Shown: positions 44,328-53,291 of the stretch, one piece after another
Layout: every line of letters begins with the position of its first letter
Numbering within the stretch: position 1 is the first letter of the stretch
Assembly: GCF_013155365.1 (NCBI RefSeq)
Contig: NZ_JABJRA010000003.1
Span: 1 to 64,000 of the forward strand
DNA length: 64,000 nt
Direction: 5' to 3'
From: Nocardioides sp. zg-DK7169
GTDB taxonomy: Bacteria > Actinomycetota > Actinomycetes > Propionibacteriales > Nocardioidaceae
Notes under the pieces: model-generated
Database searches by the model: none
Told to the model about the DNA's origin: nothing
The model's input: the letters and a program-made list of their open reading frames with translations, nothing else
Position numbers and translations under genes: made by a program

Positions 44328-44363
44328 TTGCCGCCGAGCAGACCCGCGGGTCAGGCTGCGCGG
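44328..44363 (+). promoter_or_regulatory. Promoter of the second DUF6226-like gene (duplicate)
   Basis: TTGCCG (44328-44333), 18-bp spacer, CAGGCT (44352-44357) and 6 nt to ATG 44364. Element spacing is identical to copy 1, and the upstream CCCGAAAC(C/G)CCGTTGCCGC block is also shared. Confidence 0.6.
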
Positions 44364-44927
44364 ATGGATCACTTGCTCCCGACGACTGCAGCGGCGGTCA
44401 GGGACCTGCTCGCCGCCGTCGACCGGGCCTTCGCCGTCATCGGCGCCGACACGCCCGGCTGGCCGGACCCGCACCCGGACGGGGAGGTGGACGACGAGGA
44501 GTACTCCCGCTACACCGACCCGGGCAAGTACCGCATCCTCGCGCGGCGGGTCGAGGCGTGGGCCGAGGTCCTGGCCGAGCGTGGCATCGCGACCACGACG
44601 GTGGCGCCTCTGGTCGCTGGAGAGGAGAAGCCGGGCTGGCTCCGCGGTCGCCGCAGGGCCGACCAGATCGAGCGCGTCTACCGGGTCGTGCCGCGCGCAC
44701 CCGGGGGCCACGAGCTGCTCTGCGGGGTCGTGATCATCGACGGCGAGCCGCTCGGGCTCGACGTCGGCGTCCGTCCGGCCGGCTCGCCGGACGAGCCGGG
44801 CAGGTGCATCACCTCGATCCCGTACTGCGGGTGCGACGCCTGCGACGACGGTTCCGCGATGCTCGTCGACGAGCTCGACCGCTGCTTCCTCGCACTCGCC
44901 CAGAGCGATCCGGCCATGTCGCCCTGA
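44364..44927 (+). CDS. DUF6226-like protein, copy 2
   Basis: A 187-residue paralogue of the preceding protein. It shares 'DLLAAVDRAFAVIGADTPGW', 'YTDPGKYRILARRVEAWAEV', 'VYRVVPRAPGGHELLCGVVI' and 'IPYCGCDACDDGSAMLVDEL', and lacks the C-terminal tail of copy 1. One short insert ('VAGEEKPGWLRGRR') differs. Gene and promoter were evidently duplicated together in tandem. Function is unknown. Confidence 0.7.
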   Translation: MDHLLPTTAAAVRDLLAAVDRAFAVIGADTPGWPDPHPDGEVDDEEYSRYTDPGKYRILARRVEAWAEVLAERGIATTTVAPLVAGEEKPGWLRGRRRADQIERVYRVVPRAPGGHELLCGVVIIDGEPLGLDVGVRPAGSPDEPGRCITSIPYCGCDACDDGSAMLVDELDRCFLALAQSDPAMSP

Positions 44928-45053
44928 CCGCGAGCCGGGGTCGTCCTCAGCGGACTGCTCGTGGGGTGGGTCTCCGCTGCCGGCGCCCACATCGGACCCC
45001 GCTGGTCACGGTCGCCGTCCTCGTCGGCGCGCTCGGCGGTACGACCGGGACCG

Positions 45054-46574
45054 TCAGCTCGCCCCGGCGCCGCCGGCCAGCGCCCGCACCGTCTCGATCG
45101 TGTCGGCCTCGGCGGCGGTCTTGTCGTCGCGGTAGCGCAGCACCCGCGCGAAGCGGAGCGCGAGCCCGCCGGGGTAGCGGATCGAGCGCTGGAGGCCGTC
45201 GAACGCAATCTCGACGACCTGCTCGGGGCGGACGTGGACGGTGTGGCCCTCGCGGTGCGTCTCGAGGGCGAGGAACCGCTCGGTCTGCCAGGCCAGCATC
45301 TCGTCGGTCATCCCCTTGAAGGTCTTGCCCAGCATCACGAAGCCGTCGCCGTCGCGGGCGCCGAGGTGGATGTTGGACAGCCACCCGGATCGCCGTCCGG
45401 AGCCCCACTCGACGGCGAGGACGACCAGGTCGAGGGTGTGCACCGGCTTCACCTTCACCCACGACGCGCCCCGGCGCCCGGCGTCGTACGGCGCGGCGAG
45501 GTTCTTCACCACCACGCCCTCGTGACCGCCGGCGAGGGCCTCAGCGGCGAAGTCCTCGGCCGCGGCGACGTCGTCGGTGACCAGTCGCGGGACCCGCCAC
45601 GGGTCGGGCACGAGCGTCTCCAGCGCGGCGAGGCGCTCGGCGCCGGGGGAGTCGAGCAGGTCCTCGTCGTCGAGGTGCAGCAGGTCGAAGAAGTACGGCG
45701 TGACCGCGACGTCGCTGGCCGAGCGCTGGGCGGTGCGTGAGGCGGTCTCCTGGAACGGGCGCGGCCGGCCGGTCGCGTCGAGGGCGATCGCCTCCCCGTC
45801 GAGCACGAAGCGGCGCCCGGGCAGCTCGCGGACCACCGCGACCACCTCCGGCAGGCGGGCGGTGATGTCCTCCAGCGTGCGGGTCGCGATCCGCACCTCG
45901 TCGCCGTCGCGGTGCACCTGGATGCGGATCCCGTCGAGCTTGGTGTCGACCGCGACGGTGCCGCCGCCGGCCCGCTCCATCGCCTCGGGCAGCGTCTTCG
46001 CCGACGAGGCGAGCATCGGCAGCACCGGGCGCCCGACCTCGAGGCCGATGCCGGCCAGCGCGTCCTCGCCACCGGAGAACGCCGCGGTCACGACCGCCCG
46101 GGTCGAGCCGGCCAGCATCGCCGCCCGTCGTACGACGGGGAGCGGGACGCCCGTGGCCTGCGCGACCGCCTCCTGCACCAGCGTGTCCAGCGCGCCCTGG
46201 CGGACCTCGCCGGTGACGGCACCGCGCAGCCAGCGCTGCTCCTCGGGCGTCGCCAGGCCGAAGAGCGCCTCCACCGCGGCCGCCCGCGCCGCCTGCGAGC
46301 CGGGCCCGGACAGCGCGGCGACCCGCTCGAAGGCCGCGTCCACGTCGGCCACCTCCAGCGTGGCCTCGCCCGCCGGGTCCGGCAGCTCGCCGAGTCCGCG
46401 CCAGCCGATCCCGGTGCGCCGCTGGCGCAGGGTCCCGCCGAGGTAGACGACGACCGTGGGCAGCTCGGCCTCCGGGGTGTCGGCGAGCAGCCGGGCGATC
46501 GCCGCGACCTTGGCCTTGCGCGAGCGGGTCGCGGCCACGCTCGCGGAGGTCGCGACCACGTCATTGAGCAGCAT
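45054..46574 (-). CDS. ATP-dependent DNA ligase (LigB-like)
   Basis: A 506-residue ATP-dependent ligase sealing nicks in DNA. The N-terminal ligase domain (about residues 1-190) precedes the nucleotidyltransferase core, where motif I is 'DTKLDGIRIQVH' with the adenylated Lys at residue 212. Motif III is seen in 'RRFVLDGEAIA', motif IV in 'EGVVVKN' and motif V in 'SWVKVKP'. A C-terminal OB-fold domain follows. The arrangement matches mycobacterial LigB, an auxiliary repair ligase. ATG 46574 was chosen because homology begins there; an in-frame upstream stretch of 30 codons overlaps the divergent promoter. Confidence 0.9.
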   Translation of the reverse strand: MLLNDVVATSASVAATRSRKAKVAAIARLLADTPEAELPTVVVYLGGTLRQRRTGIGWRGLGELPDPAGEATLEVADVDAAFERVAALSGPGSQAARAAAVEALFGLATPEEQRWLRGAVTGEVRQGALDTLVQEAVAQATGVPLPVVRRAAMLAGSTRAVVTAAFSGGEDALAGIGLEVGRPVLPMLASSAKTLPEAMERAGGGTVAVDTKLDGIRIQVHRDGDEVRIATRTLEDITARLPEVVAVVRELPGRRFVLDGEAIALDATGRPRPFQETASRTAQRSASDVAVTPYFFDLLHLDDEDLLDSPGAERLAALETLVPDPWRVPRLVTDDVAAAEDFAAEALAGGHEGVVVKNLAAPYDAGRRGASWVKVKPVHTLDLVVLAVEWGSGRRSGWLSNIHLGARDGDGFVMLGKTFKGMTDEMLAWQTERFLALETHREGHTVHVRPEQVVEIAFDGLQRSIRYPGGLALRFARVLRYRDDKTAAEADTIETVRALAGGAGAS

Positions 46575-46725
46575 GGCGCCAGTGTGCCCGGACGTCCTCT
46601 GGTGGATGCGGGGCATCGAGGAGGGTCGACCCCGGTGCGACCGCGACGCCAAGGCCCTGTCCACTTCGGCGGCGACGTGTCAGGATCCAGCCCATCCATC
46701 GGCCGGGACCTCGGACGGAGCGCAC

Positions 46726-47883
46726 ATGACCCAGACGAACCCGGTGCTGCCCTCGCTCGACGGCCGGCTGCTGCGCGTGCTGCGCGACGAGGGGCCGCTG
46801 ACCCGCTCGGAGCTGGCCCGTCTGCTCGGGGTCTCGCGCACGACCGTGACCGGGGAGGTAGCGCTCCTCGAGGGGGCCGGCCTGGTCGCGCCGGGTCCGG
46901 TGGCGCCGAGCTCGGGCGGGCGGCGTTCGAGCACCGTCGGCCTCGGTCCCGCGGTCCGGACGGGCGCGGTGTCCGTGGCCGAGTCCTGGGTGCGAGCGAC
47001 GGTGGTGGACGGGACGTTCGCGGTCTCGCGCCGCGTGACCCGGGACCGCACCGCGGGGGAGTCGTCCGAGGAGCTGGGACGGCTGGTGGGGGAGACGCTC
47101 TCGCAGGCGCTGGCCGAGGCGCCCGACGACCGGCGCGGCGTGCTGGCCACCGGCGTGGCCCTCGCCCCCGGGATCGTGGTCGACCTCGAGGAGGTCCTCG
47201 GCCACGTCGCCGCGGTCACCGACGGTGCTCCCACGGCGGTCGAGCAGGCCACCCGGGCGATGGCGGTCGGGGAACGCCACGGCGGGCGGGCGCGTGCCCT
47301 CGACGACGTCGTCGTCGTCCGGCTCGGCGCGACGGTCAGCACGGCGACCTTCATGGACGGCCACCTGGGCCGGGGCAGTGCAGACCTGGCCGGCGCGATC
47401 GGCCACACCCGGGTCGACGAGTTCGGGCCGGCCTGTCTCGGGTGCGGGAGCAGCGGCTGCCTGGACTCCTTCGCCTCGCTCGGCATGGTGATCGAGCAGG
47501 CCTCCGCCGCAGCCCGCTCCGCGCGGTCGGCCACCCTGGCCGCAGCACTCGGCGAGCGCGACCACCTGGTCTGGGCGGACGTGGTGGCCGCGGTCGCCGG
47601 CGGGGACCCCGTGGCCGTGCAGATCGCCCGCGACGTGGGCCGCCGGGTGGGCGAGGCCGTCGCCGGCCTGGTGGCCTTCGCGAACCCCGCGATCGTGGTC
47701 GTGGGCGGCCCCGGCGCCGCCCTGGGACCACTGCTGCTCAACGAGATGCGCGGCGCGGTCTACCGGCGCGCGCCCGCCGACGTGGTCGCCGGCACCCAGG
47801 TCGAGCTGGGTGCCCCCGGCGACCGGTCCGTGCTCCTCGGCATGGCCCTGCTGGCCTCCGAGCGCGCCCTCGGCGTCCTCTAG
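46726..47883 (+). CDS. ROK-family transcriptional regulator 1
   Basis: A 385-residue regulator with an N-terminal winged helix ('LTRSELARLLGVSRTTVTGE', about residues 25-60) and a C-terminal ROK sugar-kinase-like domain. The ROK zinc motif is recognisable as 'CLGCGSSGCLDSFAS'. The kinase-like ATP motif is degenerate: the usual 'D.G.T' opening reads 'GAVSVAESWVRATV'. It is therefore a sensor rather than an enzyme. GGAG at 46717-46720 precedes ATG 46726. It is divergent from the ligase gene and 242 bp upstream of a second ROK gene heading a sugar-transport operon, which it may co-regulate. Confidence 0.85.
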   Translation: MTQTNPVLPSLDGRLLRVLRDEGPLTRSELARLLGVSRTTVTGEVALLEGAGLVAPGPVAPSSGGRRSSTVGLGPAVRTGAVSVAESWVRATVVDGTFAVSRRVTRDRTAGESSEELGRLVGETLSQALAEAPDDRRGVLATGVALAPGIVVDLEEVLGHVAAVTDGAPTAVEQATRAMAVGERHGGRARALDDVVVVRLGATVSTATFMDGHLGRGSADLAGAIGHTRVDEFGPACLGCGSSGCLDSFASLGMVIEQASAAARSARSATLAAALGERDHLVWADVVAAVAGGDPVAVQIARDVGRRVGEAVAGLVAFANPAIVVVGGPGAALGPLLLNEMRGAVYRRAPADVVAGTQVELGAPGDRSVLLGMALLASERALGVL

Positions 47884-47925
47884 CCGCTCGACACTAATTG
47901 CCGCGCCGAGACCCGCGAGAGGGCG

Positions 47926-47941
47926 ATTTCGGCACCGAAAT
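47926..47941. promoter_or_regulatory. Inverted repeat upstream of the sugar operon
   Basis: ATTTCGG-CA-CCGAAAT is a perfect 7-bp-arm palindrome in an AT-rich patch, 185 bp before the ROK 2 start. It also follows the ROK 1 stop by 42 bp, so it could contribute to termination. Confidence 0.45.
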
Positions 47942-47947
47942 AGCCCT

Positions 47948-47986
47948 ACTTATGTCGCGAACCGGACCACTTATCTCGGGAATCGG
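47948..47986. promoter_or_regulatory. 18-bp direct repeat with a 21-bp period
   Basis: ACTTATGTCGCGAACCGG (47948-47965) and ACTTATCTCGGGAATCGG (47969-47986) match at 15 of 18 positions. Their starts are 21 bp apart, two helical turns, so a regulator could bind both on the same DNA face. A CATAAG at 47987-47992 is inverted relative to CTTAT. Confidence 0.5.
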
Positions 47987-48019
47987 CATAAGCGAATCTC
48001 TGCTCGTGACAACGCCCTC

Positions 48020-48042
48020 GAAACAGTTGTGGACGCTGTTTC
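48020..48042. promoter_or_regulatory. GAAACAG-N9-CTGTTTC inverted repeat
   Basis: Perfect 7-bp arms separated by 9 bp, 84 bp before the ROK 2 start codon. This is a plausible dimeric repressor operator. Confidence 0.45.
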
Positions 48043-48049
48043 CTGTGAC

Positions 48050-48078
48050 TTAGTTTGTGCGTCGCCTTAACAAATATG
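48050..48078. promoter_or_regulatory. XylR-like half-sites TTAGTTTGT ... ACAAATATG
   Basis: TTAGTTTGT (48050-48058) matches the half-site of known XylR/ROK operators. After 11 bp an imperfect inverse ACAAATATG follows at 48070-48078. It lies 48-76 bp before the ROK 2 start and suggests autoregulation of the sugar operon by a ROK protein. Confidence 0.5.
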
Positions 48079-48125
48079 TGATGGCGGTCACAGGCGGGCC
48101 GTCCGTGGTCAGTCAGGAGCACGAC

Positions 48126-49394
48126 ATGGCGTCTCTCGGCGCTTCTCCGCAGTCGCACAGCGTCGATCATCTCGACCTGCGGCGCAGCAACCTGGGCCTG
48201 GTCCTGCGCTCCCTGCGCGACCACGGCCCGCGCTCCCGCGCGACCCTCTCCTCCGAGCTCGGGATGACCCGGTCGACGGTCTCCACGCTGGTCTCCGAGC
48301 TGGCCGAACGCGGCCTGGTCCGCGAGGGCAAGGTGCAGCGCTCGAGCGTGGGGCGCCCGGGCACGGCCGTCGAGCTCGACGGGTCCCGCGTCTACGGGTT
48401 GGGGGCGGAGGTCAACGTCAACCACGTCTCGGTCCTCGCGCTCGACTTCGCCGGCCGCACCGTCGGCGAGCGACGCCTGGCGCTCGACGCGCGGGCGATG
48501 GGCCCGGAGGTCGTGATCGACCACCTGATGCGCCTGGTGTGCGAGGTCGTCGACGAGCTCGCGCTCGGCGGCCGCCACGCGGCGGGCCTGACGGTGGGCG
48601 TCGCGGGGCTGGTCGACCGGCGCCGCGACCTGCTGACCCACGGTCCCAACCTCGGTTGGTTCGACGTCCCGGTCGGCGAGCTCATCCGGCGTCGCCTCGA
48701 CGGGTCGTTCCCGGTGCGCATCGACAACGAGGGCAACCTCGCGGCGACGGCGGAGGCCACGCCGGGCGTGCCCGACCGCCAGGACATCCTGGTGCTCTTC
48801 GGCGAGATCGGTGTCGGCGGCGGGATCGTCGCCGACGGCCGGCTGCTCCGCGGCCGCCGTGGGTACGCCGGGGAGTTCGGGCACATCATCGTCCAGCCGC
48901 GGGGCCGCACCTGCGGCTGCGGTCGCACCGGCTGCTGGGAGACCGTGAGCGGCCTGCGCGCGCTGCTCGAGCTGGTCGCCGAGCCCCACGACACCATCCG
49001 CAACCCGGCGCTCGGCCTCGACGAGCGCCTCGCCGAGATCAACCGGCGCGCCGATCTCGGCGACGCCCGGACCCTCGACGCCCTCGACCAGGTCGGCACC
49101 TGGGTCGGGGTGGGCGCCGCCATCCTGGCCAACGCCCTGAACCCGGCCGCGATCGTGCTCAGCGGCTACTACTCCGCGGTCGGCCACCACATGCGCCCTG
49201 CCGTGGAGCGTGCCCTCGGCGCCGGCGTCCTCGCCGTCGACTCCGGCGGCACCCGGGTGGAGATCTCGACCATGGGCTTCGCGGCCGCGGTGCGCGGGGG
49301 AGCGATGGCCGCGCTCGAGCCGGTCTTCGCCGACCCCTCCGGGATCCCCCGACGTCCCCAGCCCGCAGGCCCCGCCGGAGAGGTGATGGCATGA
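48126..49394 (+). CDS. ROK-family transcriptional regulator 2 (XylR-like)
   Basis: A 422-residue sugar-responsive repressor. The N-terminal winged helix ('SRATLSSELGMTRSTVSTLV', about residues 37-58) is followed by a ROK domain with 'VGVAGLVDRR', 'IDNEGNLAATAEA', 'FGEIGVGGGIVADGRLLRG', 'GYAGEFGHIIV' and the zinc motif 'CGCGRTGCWE'. ATG 48126 is chosen over an upstream in-frame start because AGGAG lies at 48115-48119. The stop overlaps the ABC ATPase start (ATGA), so it is the first gene of the import operon. Inverted repeats upstream suggest autoregulation; with xylA and xylB downstream, xylose is the leading effector candidate. Confidence 0.9.
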   Translation: MASLGASPQSHSVDHLDLRRSNLGLVLRSLRDHGPRSRATLSSELGMTRSTVSTLVSELAERGLVREGKVQRSSVGRPGTAVELDGSRVYGLGAEVNVNHVSVLALDFAGRTVGERRLALDARAMGPEVVIDHLMRLVCEVVDELALGGRHAAGLTVGVAGLVDRRRDLLTHGPNLGWFDVPVGELIRRRLDGSFPVRIDNEGNLAATAEATPGVPDRQDILVLFGEIGVGGGIVADGRLLRGRRGYAGEFGHIIVQPRGRTCGCGRTGCWETVSGLRALLELVAEPHDTIRNPALGLDERLAEINRRADLGDARTLDALDQVGTWVGVGAAILANALNPAAIVLSGYYSAVGHHMRPAVERALGAGVLAVDSGGTRVEISTMGFAAAVRGGAMAALEPVFADPSGIPRRPQPAGPAGEVMA

Positions 49395-50956
49395 CCACCC
49401 CGACCCCCACCCCGCCGCCCGACGGCCCGGACCGCCCCGGGCGCGCGCCCGGCGCGGTGCTGCTCCGGATGACCGGGGTGGTCAAGCAGTTCTCCGCCGT
49501 CCGCGCCCTCGACGGCGTCGACCTCGACGTGCGCGCCGGCGAGGTGCACTGCCTGCTCGGGCAGAACGGCGCGGGCAAGTCCACGCTGATGAAGGTGCTC
49601 TCCGCGGCGTACCAGCCCGACGAGGGCACGATCTGGTGGGACGGCCAGGAGGTCCGGCTCAGCCACCCCCAGGCCGCCATCGACGCCGGCATCTCCACGA
49701 TCTACCAGGAGCTCGACCTGGTCCCCGGCCTGTCGGTGGCCGAGAACATCTTCCTGGGCCACGAGGTCGCCACCGGCGGCTTCATCCGGCGCAACCGCGC
49801 CCACCGCCGCGCGCAGCAGCTGCTCGAGCGCCTCGGCCACGGCGAGATCCCGCCATCGCGCCTGGTCGCGGACCTGTCCCCGGCCGGCCAGCAGATCGTC
49901 AGCATGGCCCGGGCGCTCAGCCACGAGACCCGGCTGCTGATCCTCGACGAGCCGTCCGCGGTGCTGGACCACGGCGAGGTCGACAACCTGTTCCGGGTGA
50001 TCCGCGGGCTCACCGCCGAGGGCGTCGCGGTCGTCTACATCTCCCACCGGCTCGAGGAGATCCGCCGCATCGGCGACCGGATCACGGTCCTCAAGGACGG
50101 CAGCACCGTCGCCACCGGCCTCCCTGCCCTCGACACCCCGACCTCCGAGCTGATCCGGCTGATGACCGGCCGCTCGATCGAGTACGTCTTCCCGCCGCGC
50201 GAGCGGCGGCCCGACGCGGAACGCCCCGTGGTGCTCCAGCTGCGCGGCCTCGGTCTGGCCGGGGTCTTCTCCGACGTCGACATGACCGTCCACGCCGGCG
50301 AGGTCGTCGGGCTGGCCGGGCTCGTCGGCTCGGGGCGCACCGAGATCCTCGAGACGCTGTACGGCGCGCGCCGCGCGAGCGCCGGCACCGTCCACGTCGA
50401 CGGCAAGCAGCTGCGCCGCGGCTCGGTCACCCAGGCGGTGAAGGCCGGCGTCGGCCTGGCCCCGGAGGAGCGCAAGAGCCAGGGCCTGCTGCTCGACGAC
50501 GCGGTCTACCGCAACATCACCGTCGCCTCGCTGCGCGACTTCTCCAGGCTCGGGTTCCTCGCGAGCCGCGACGAGCGACGCCGTGCGTCGGTCCTCACCC
50601 GGTCCCTCGACGTGCGGCCCCCCGACGTCGACCGGATGGTGCGCACCATGTCGGGCGGCAACCAGCAGAAGGTCGTCCTGGCCCGCTGGCTGCTGCGTGA
50701 GTGCCGGGTGCTGCTGCTCGACGAGCCGACCCGCGGCGTCGACGTCGGCGCGCGGTCCGAGATCTACCGGCTGATCGCCGGGCTGGCCGACTCCGGTGTC
50801 GCCGTGGTCGTGGTCTCCAGCGAGGTCGAGGAGGTGCTCGGGCTGGCCGACCGGGTGCTGGTGGTCCGCGAGGGGCGGGTGGTCCACGAGGCGGCCGCCG
50901 ACGACATCGACGAGTCCCAGGTCCTCGACCTGGTCATGGAAGGAGCGCCCGCATGA
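49391..50956 (+). CDS. Sugar ABC transporter ATPase (RbsA/XylG type)
   Basis: A 521-residue protein with two fused ABC domains, as in ribose/xylose importers. The first has Walker A GQNGAGKST, and an unusual signature region 'DLSPAGQQIVSMARAL' with Walker B 'LLILDEPSAVLD'. The second has a degenerate P-loop ('GLAGLVGSGRTEIL') and a canonical signature 'MSGGNQQKVVLARWLL' with 'LLLDEPTRGVDVGARSEIY'. That asymmetry is normal for this subfamily. It drives uptake through the permease at 50953. Both ends overlap neighbours by ATGA. Confidence 0.92.
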   Translation: MTTPTPTPPPDGPDRPGRAPGAVLLRMTGVVKQFSAVRALDGVDLDVRAGEVHCLLGQNGAGKSTLMKVLSAAYQPDEGTIWWDGQEVRLSHPQAAIDAGISTIYQELDLVPGLSVAENIFLGHEVATGGFIRRNRAHRRAQQLLERLGHGEIPPSRLVADLSPAGQQIVSMARALSHETRLLILDEPSAVLDHGEVDNLFRVIRGLTAEGVAVVYISHRLEEIRRIGDRITVLKDGSTVATGLPALDTPTSELIRLMTGRSIEYVFPPRERRPDAERPVVLQLRGLGLAGVFSDVDMTVHAGEVVGLAGLVGSGRTEILETLYGARRASAGTVHVDGKQLRRGSVTQAVKAGVGLAPEERKSQGLLLDDAVYRNITVASLRDFSRLGFLASRDERRRASVLTRSLDVRPPDVDRMVRTMSGGNQQKVVLARWLLRECRVLLLDEPTRGVDVGARSEIYRLIAGLADSGVAVVVVSSEVEEVLGLADRVLVVREGRVVHEAAADDIDESQVLDLVMEGAPA

Positions 50957-52062
50957 CCGATCGCTTGAAGGACTCCTCGTCCCAGGACCGGCCACCGGCC
51001 CCCGGACCCGACGGGACCGCGGCCGTGTCCGGCACCGCGTCGCACCAGACCATGGTCCAGGCGGAGGACCGGCCCACGACGCGTGGCCAGCGCGCGATCC
51101 AGTGGCTCTCGGCCGTCGGGTTCTTCCGCATCCTGGGCCTGGTCGTCGCGCTCGTGGTGATCTGCGCCGTCGGTGCCTTCACCGCCGGCGGCAACTTCGC
51201 CAACAGCGACAACGCGCTGACCATCCTGCGCGGCGCCGCCGTGGTCGGCGTGCTCAGCATCGGCATGACGTTCGTGATCACCGGCGGCGGCATCGACCTC
51301 TCCGTCGGCGCGATCCTCGCCCTGTCCTCGGTGTGGTGCACGACCCTGGCCACCCAGACGATGGCGCGCGACAACCACTGGCTGGTCATGGTGTTCGTCG
51401 CCCTGGCGGTCGGCGCGGGCTGCGGCCTGGTCAACGGGATCCTGGTGTCCTACGGACGGATCGTGCCGTTCGTGGCGACGCTCGCGATGCTCATCGCCGC
51501 GCGCGGTCTGGCCGAGATCCTGTCCGACAAGAAGACCCAGATCGTCGACGTCGACGGGTTCACCGACGTCTTCGCCTCCGACTACCTCGGCATCGACTTC
51601 TCCATCTACCTCTTCGGCCTCGTCGCGGTCGTCGGGTGGGTGCTGCTCAACCGCACCACCTTCGGGCGCCGCACCTTCGCCGTCGGCGGCAACCCCGAGG
51701 CCGCCCGGCTGGCCGGCATCAACGTGCGGCGTCACACCGTCCTGCTCTACGTGCTGGTCGGTGTGTGCTGCGGTATCGCGGCGCTGATGCTCGTGGCCCG
51801 CACCACCACCGGAACCTCCACCCACGGCACGCTCATCGAGCTCGACGTCATCGCTGCCGTCGTCATCGGCGGGACGCTGCTCGCCGGTGGGCGCGGCACC
51901 GTCACCGGCACCGTGCTGGGTGTGCTCATCTTCACGACCCTCACCAACGTGTTCATCCAGAACCAGCGCGACTCCTCGGAGCAGTCCGTGCTCAAGGGCG
52001 CCGTCATCGTGGCCGCCGTCCTGCTCCAGCAGTGGCTGGCCTCGCGCAAGAGCGCGACCTGA
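50953..52062 (+). CDS. Sugar ABC transporter permease (RbsC/XylH type)
   Basis: A 369-residue inner-membrane protein of the branched-chain/ribose permease family with about ten hydrophobic segments after a 50-residue cytoplasmic N-terminus. The family motif 'GMTFVITGGGIDLSVGAILA' is clear, as are 'NGILVSYGRIVPFVATLAML' and 'FAVGGNPEAARLAGINV'. It forms the channel for the binding protein encoded next. ATG 50953 overlaps the ATPase stop. Confidence 0.92.
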   Translation: MTDRLKDSSSQDRPPAPGPDGTAAVSGTASHQTMVQAEDRPTTRGQRAIQWLSAVGFFRILGLVVALVVICAVGAFTAGGNFANSDNALTILRGAAVVGVLSIGMTFVITGGGIDLSVGAILALSSVWCTTLATQTMARDNHWLVMVFVALAVGAGCGLVNGILVSYGRIVPFVATLAMLIAARGLAEILSDKKTQIVDVDGFTDVFASDYLGIDFSIYLFGLVAVVGWVLLNRTTFGRRTFAVGGNPEAARLAGINVRRHTVLLYVLVGVCCGIAALMLVARTTTGTSTHGTLIELDVIAAVVIGGTLLAGGRGTVTGTVLGVLIFTTLTNVFIQNQRDSSEQSVLKGAVIVAAVLLQQWLASRKSAT

Positions 52063-52139
52063 TCGACACCGTTTCTCGGGCGGCTGTCCCGGCAGCACCC
52101 ACCCCGTCACACCCACACCTGATCCAAGGAGCACCCGCC

Positions 52140-53210
52140 ATGACCGTGAAGTCACTGAAGAAGAGGACCACCCCGGCCCGGATCGTCGGCAGCGGCGTCG
52201 CGGTCCTGGCCCTGCTCGCGGCGTCCGCGTGCACGAGCAACGAGGCCGAGGGCGAGGAGGAGGAGCGCGCCGGCGGTACGTCGCAGGCCGAGGCCGGCTC
52301 CAACGACGAGGCCGGCGAGAAGGTCGTCATCGGCTTCTCGGCCCCCGCGGCCGACCACGGCTGGATGGCCTCGATCACCGAGTCGACCGAGCAGGTCGCC
52401 GACCAGTACGACGACGTCGAGCTCAAGATCGCCACCGGCACCAACGACGTGAACGTCCAGATTCAGCAGGTCGAGACGTTCATCAACGAGGGCGTGGACG
52501 CGATCGTGCTGCTGCCCTTCGACGGCGCGGCGATGACCAAGGTCGCGCTCAAGGCCATGGAGGCCGGCATCCCGGTCATCAACGTCGACCGCGAGTTCAG
52601 CGACCCCAACGCCGCGCGCGTCACCGTCCTCGGCGACAACTACGGCATGGGCGTCTCGGCCGGCACCTACATCTGCGAGCAGGTCGGGGACAAGCCCGAT
52701 GCGGTGGTCACCGAGATCGCCGGCATCGACTCGCTGCCGCTGACCCAGGACCGCAGCCGCGGCTTCAAGGACGCCCTGGCCGACTGCGGCCTCGACGTCG
52801 ACAACCGCGTCGCCGCCGACTTCACCGTCCAGGGCGGCGAGGAGGCGGCCTCCGACCTGCTCCAGGCCGAGCCCCGCATCGACGCCATGTGGAACCACGA
52901 CGACGACCAGGGCGTCGGGGTGCTCGCGGCCATCGAGAACGCCAACCGTGACGAGTTCATCATGGTCGGCGGCGCCGGCTCCGCCAACGCGATGCGCGCG
53001 ATCCAGGAGGGCGACAGCGTGCTGAAGGCGACGGTGATCTACCCCTCCACCCAGGGCGCCGACGGCCTCAAGCTGGCCCGCCTGCTGGCCCAGCAGCGCT
53101 CCGTCGCCGACCTCGTCGAGGTCGAGGTGCCGCGCATGGTCCAACTCTACGCGCCGGTCGTGACGGCCGACAACGTCGAGCAGTACCTCGAGACCGCCTT
53201 CGAGTCCTGA
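52140..53210 (+). CDS. Sugar-binding lipoprotein (type I periplasmic-binding fold)
   Basis: A 356-residue solute-binding protein resembling RbsB/XylF. A signal peptide with lipobox 'LLAASAC' (modified Cys31) and a Glu-rich tether precede the binding fold '[20 protein letters not shown]'. Ligand-pocket landmarks include '[20 protein letters not shown]', '[11 protein letters not shown]' and '[20 protein letters not shown]'. It would sit on the outer membrane face and deliver a sugar to the permease. It is separated from the permease by 77 bp and followed by a hairpin, which probably raises its expression over the downstream genes. Confidence 0.9.
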   Translation: MTVKSLKKRTTPARIVGSGVAVLALLAASACTSNEAEGEEEERAGGTSQAEAGSNDEAGEKVVIGFSAPAADHGWMASITESTEQVADQYDDVELKIATGTNDVNVQIQQVETFINEGVDAIVLLPFDGAAMTKVALKAMEAGIPVINVDREFSDPNAARVTVLGDNYGMGVSAGTYICEQVGDKPDAVVTEIAGIDSLPLTQDRSRGFKDALADCGLDVDNRVAADFTVQGGEEAASDLLQAEPRIDAMWNHDDDQGVGVLAAIENANRDEFIMVGGAGSANAMRAIQEGDSVLKATVIYPSTQGADGLKLARLLAQQRSVADLVEVEVPRMVQLYAPVVTADNVEQYLETAFES

Positions 53211-53223
53211 GCGGCGACCCCCC

Positions 53224-53253
53224 GCGGTCGGCCCGCCTCCCCGGGCCGACCGC
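53224..53253 (+). terminator. Hairpin after the sugar-binding protein gene
   Basis: A perfect 12-bp stem GCGGTCGGCCCG/CGGGCCGACCGC with a 6-nt loop, 13 bp after the stop. There is no T tract. Since downstream genes belong to the same pathway, it is likely a partial terminator or an mRNA 3' stabiliser. Confidence 0.55.
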
Positions 53254-53291
53254 GCCCCCATCCACCTCCGGACGAATCGAGCAGGAAGCCG

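Noticed and set aside
43986..44363. N-terminal extension of the second DUF6226-like gene
   Set aside because: It overlaps copy 1 in a different frame; homology and the duplicated promoter both place the start at 44364.
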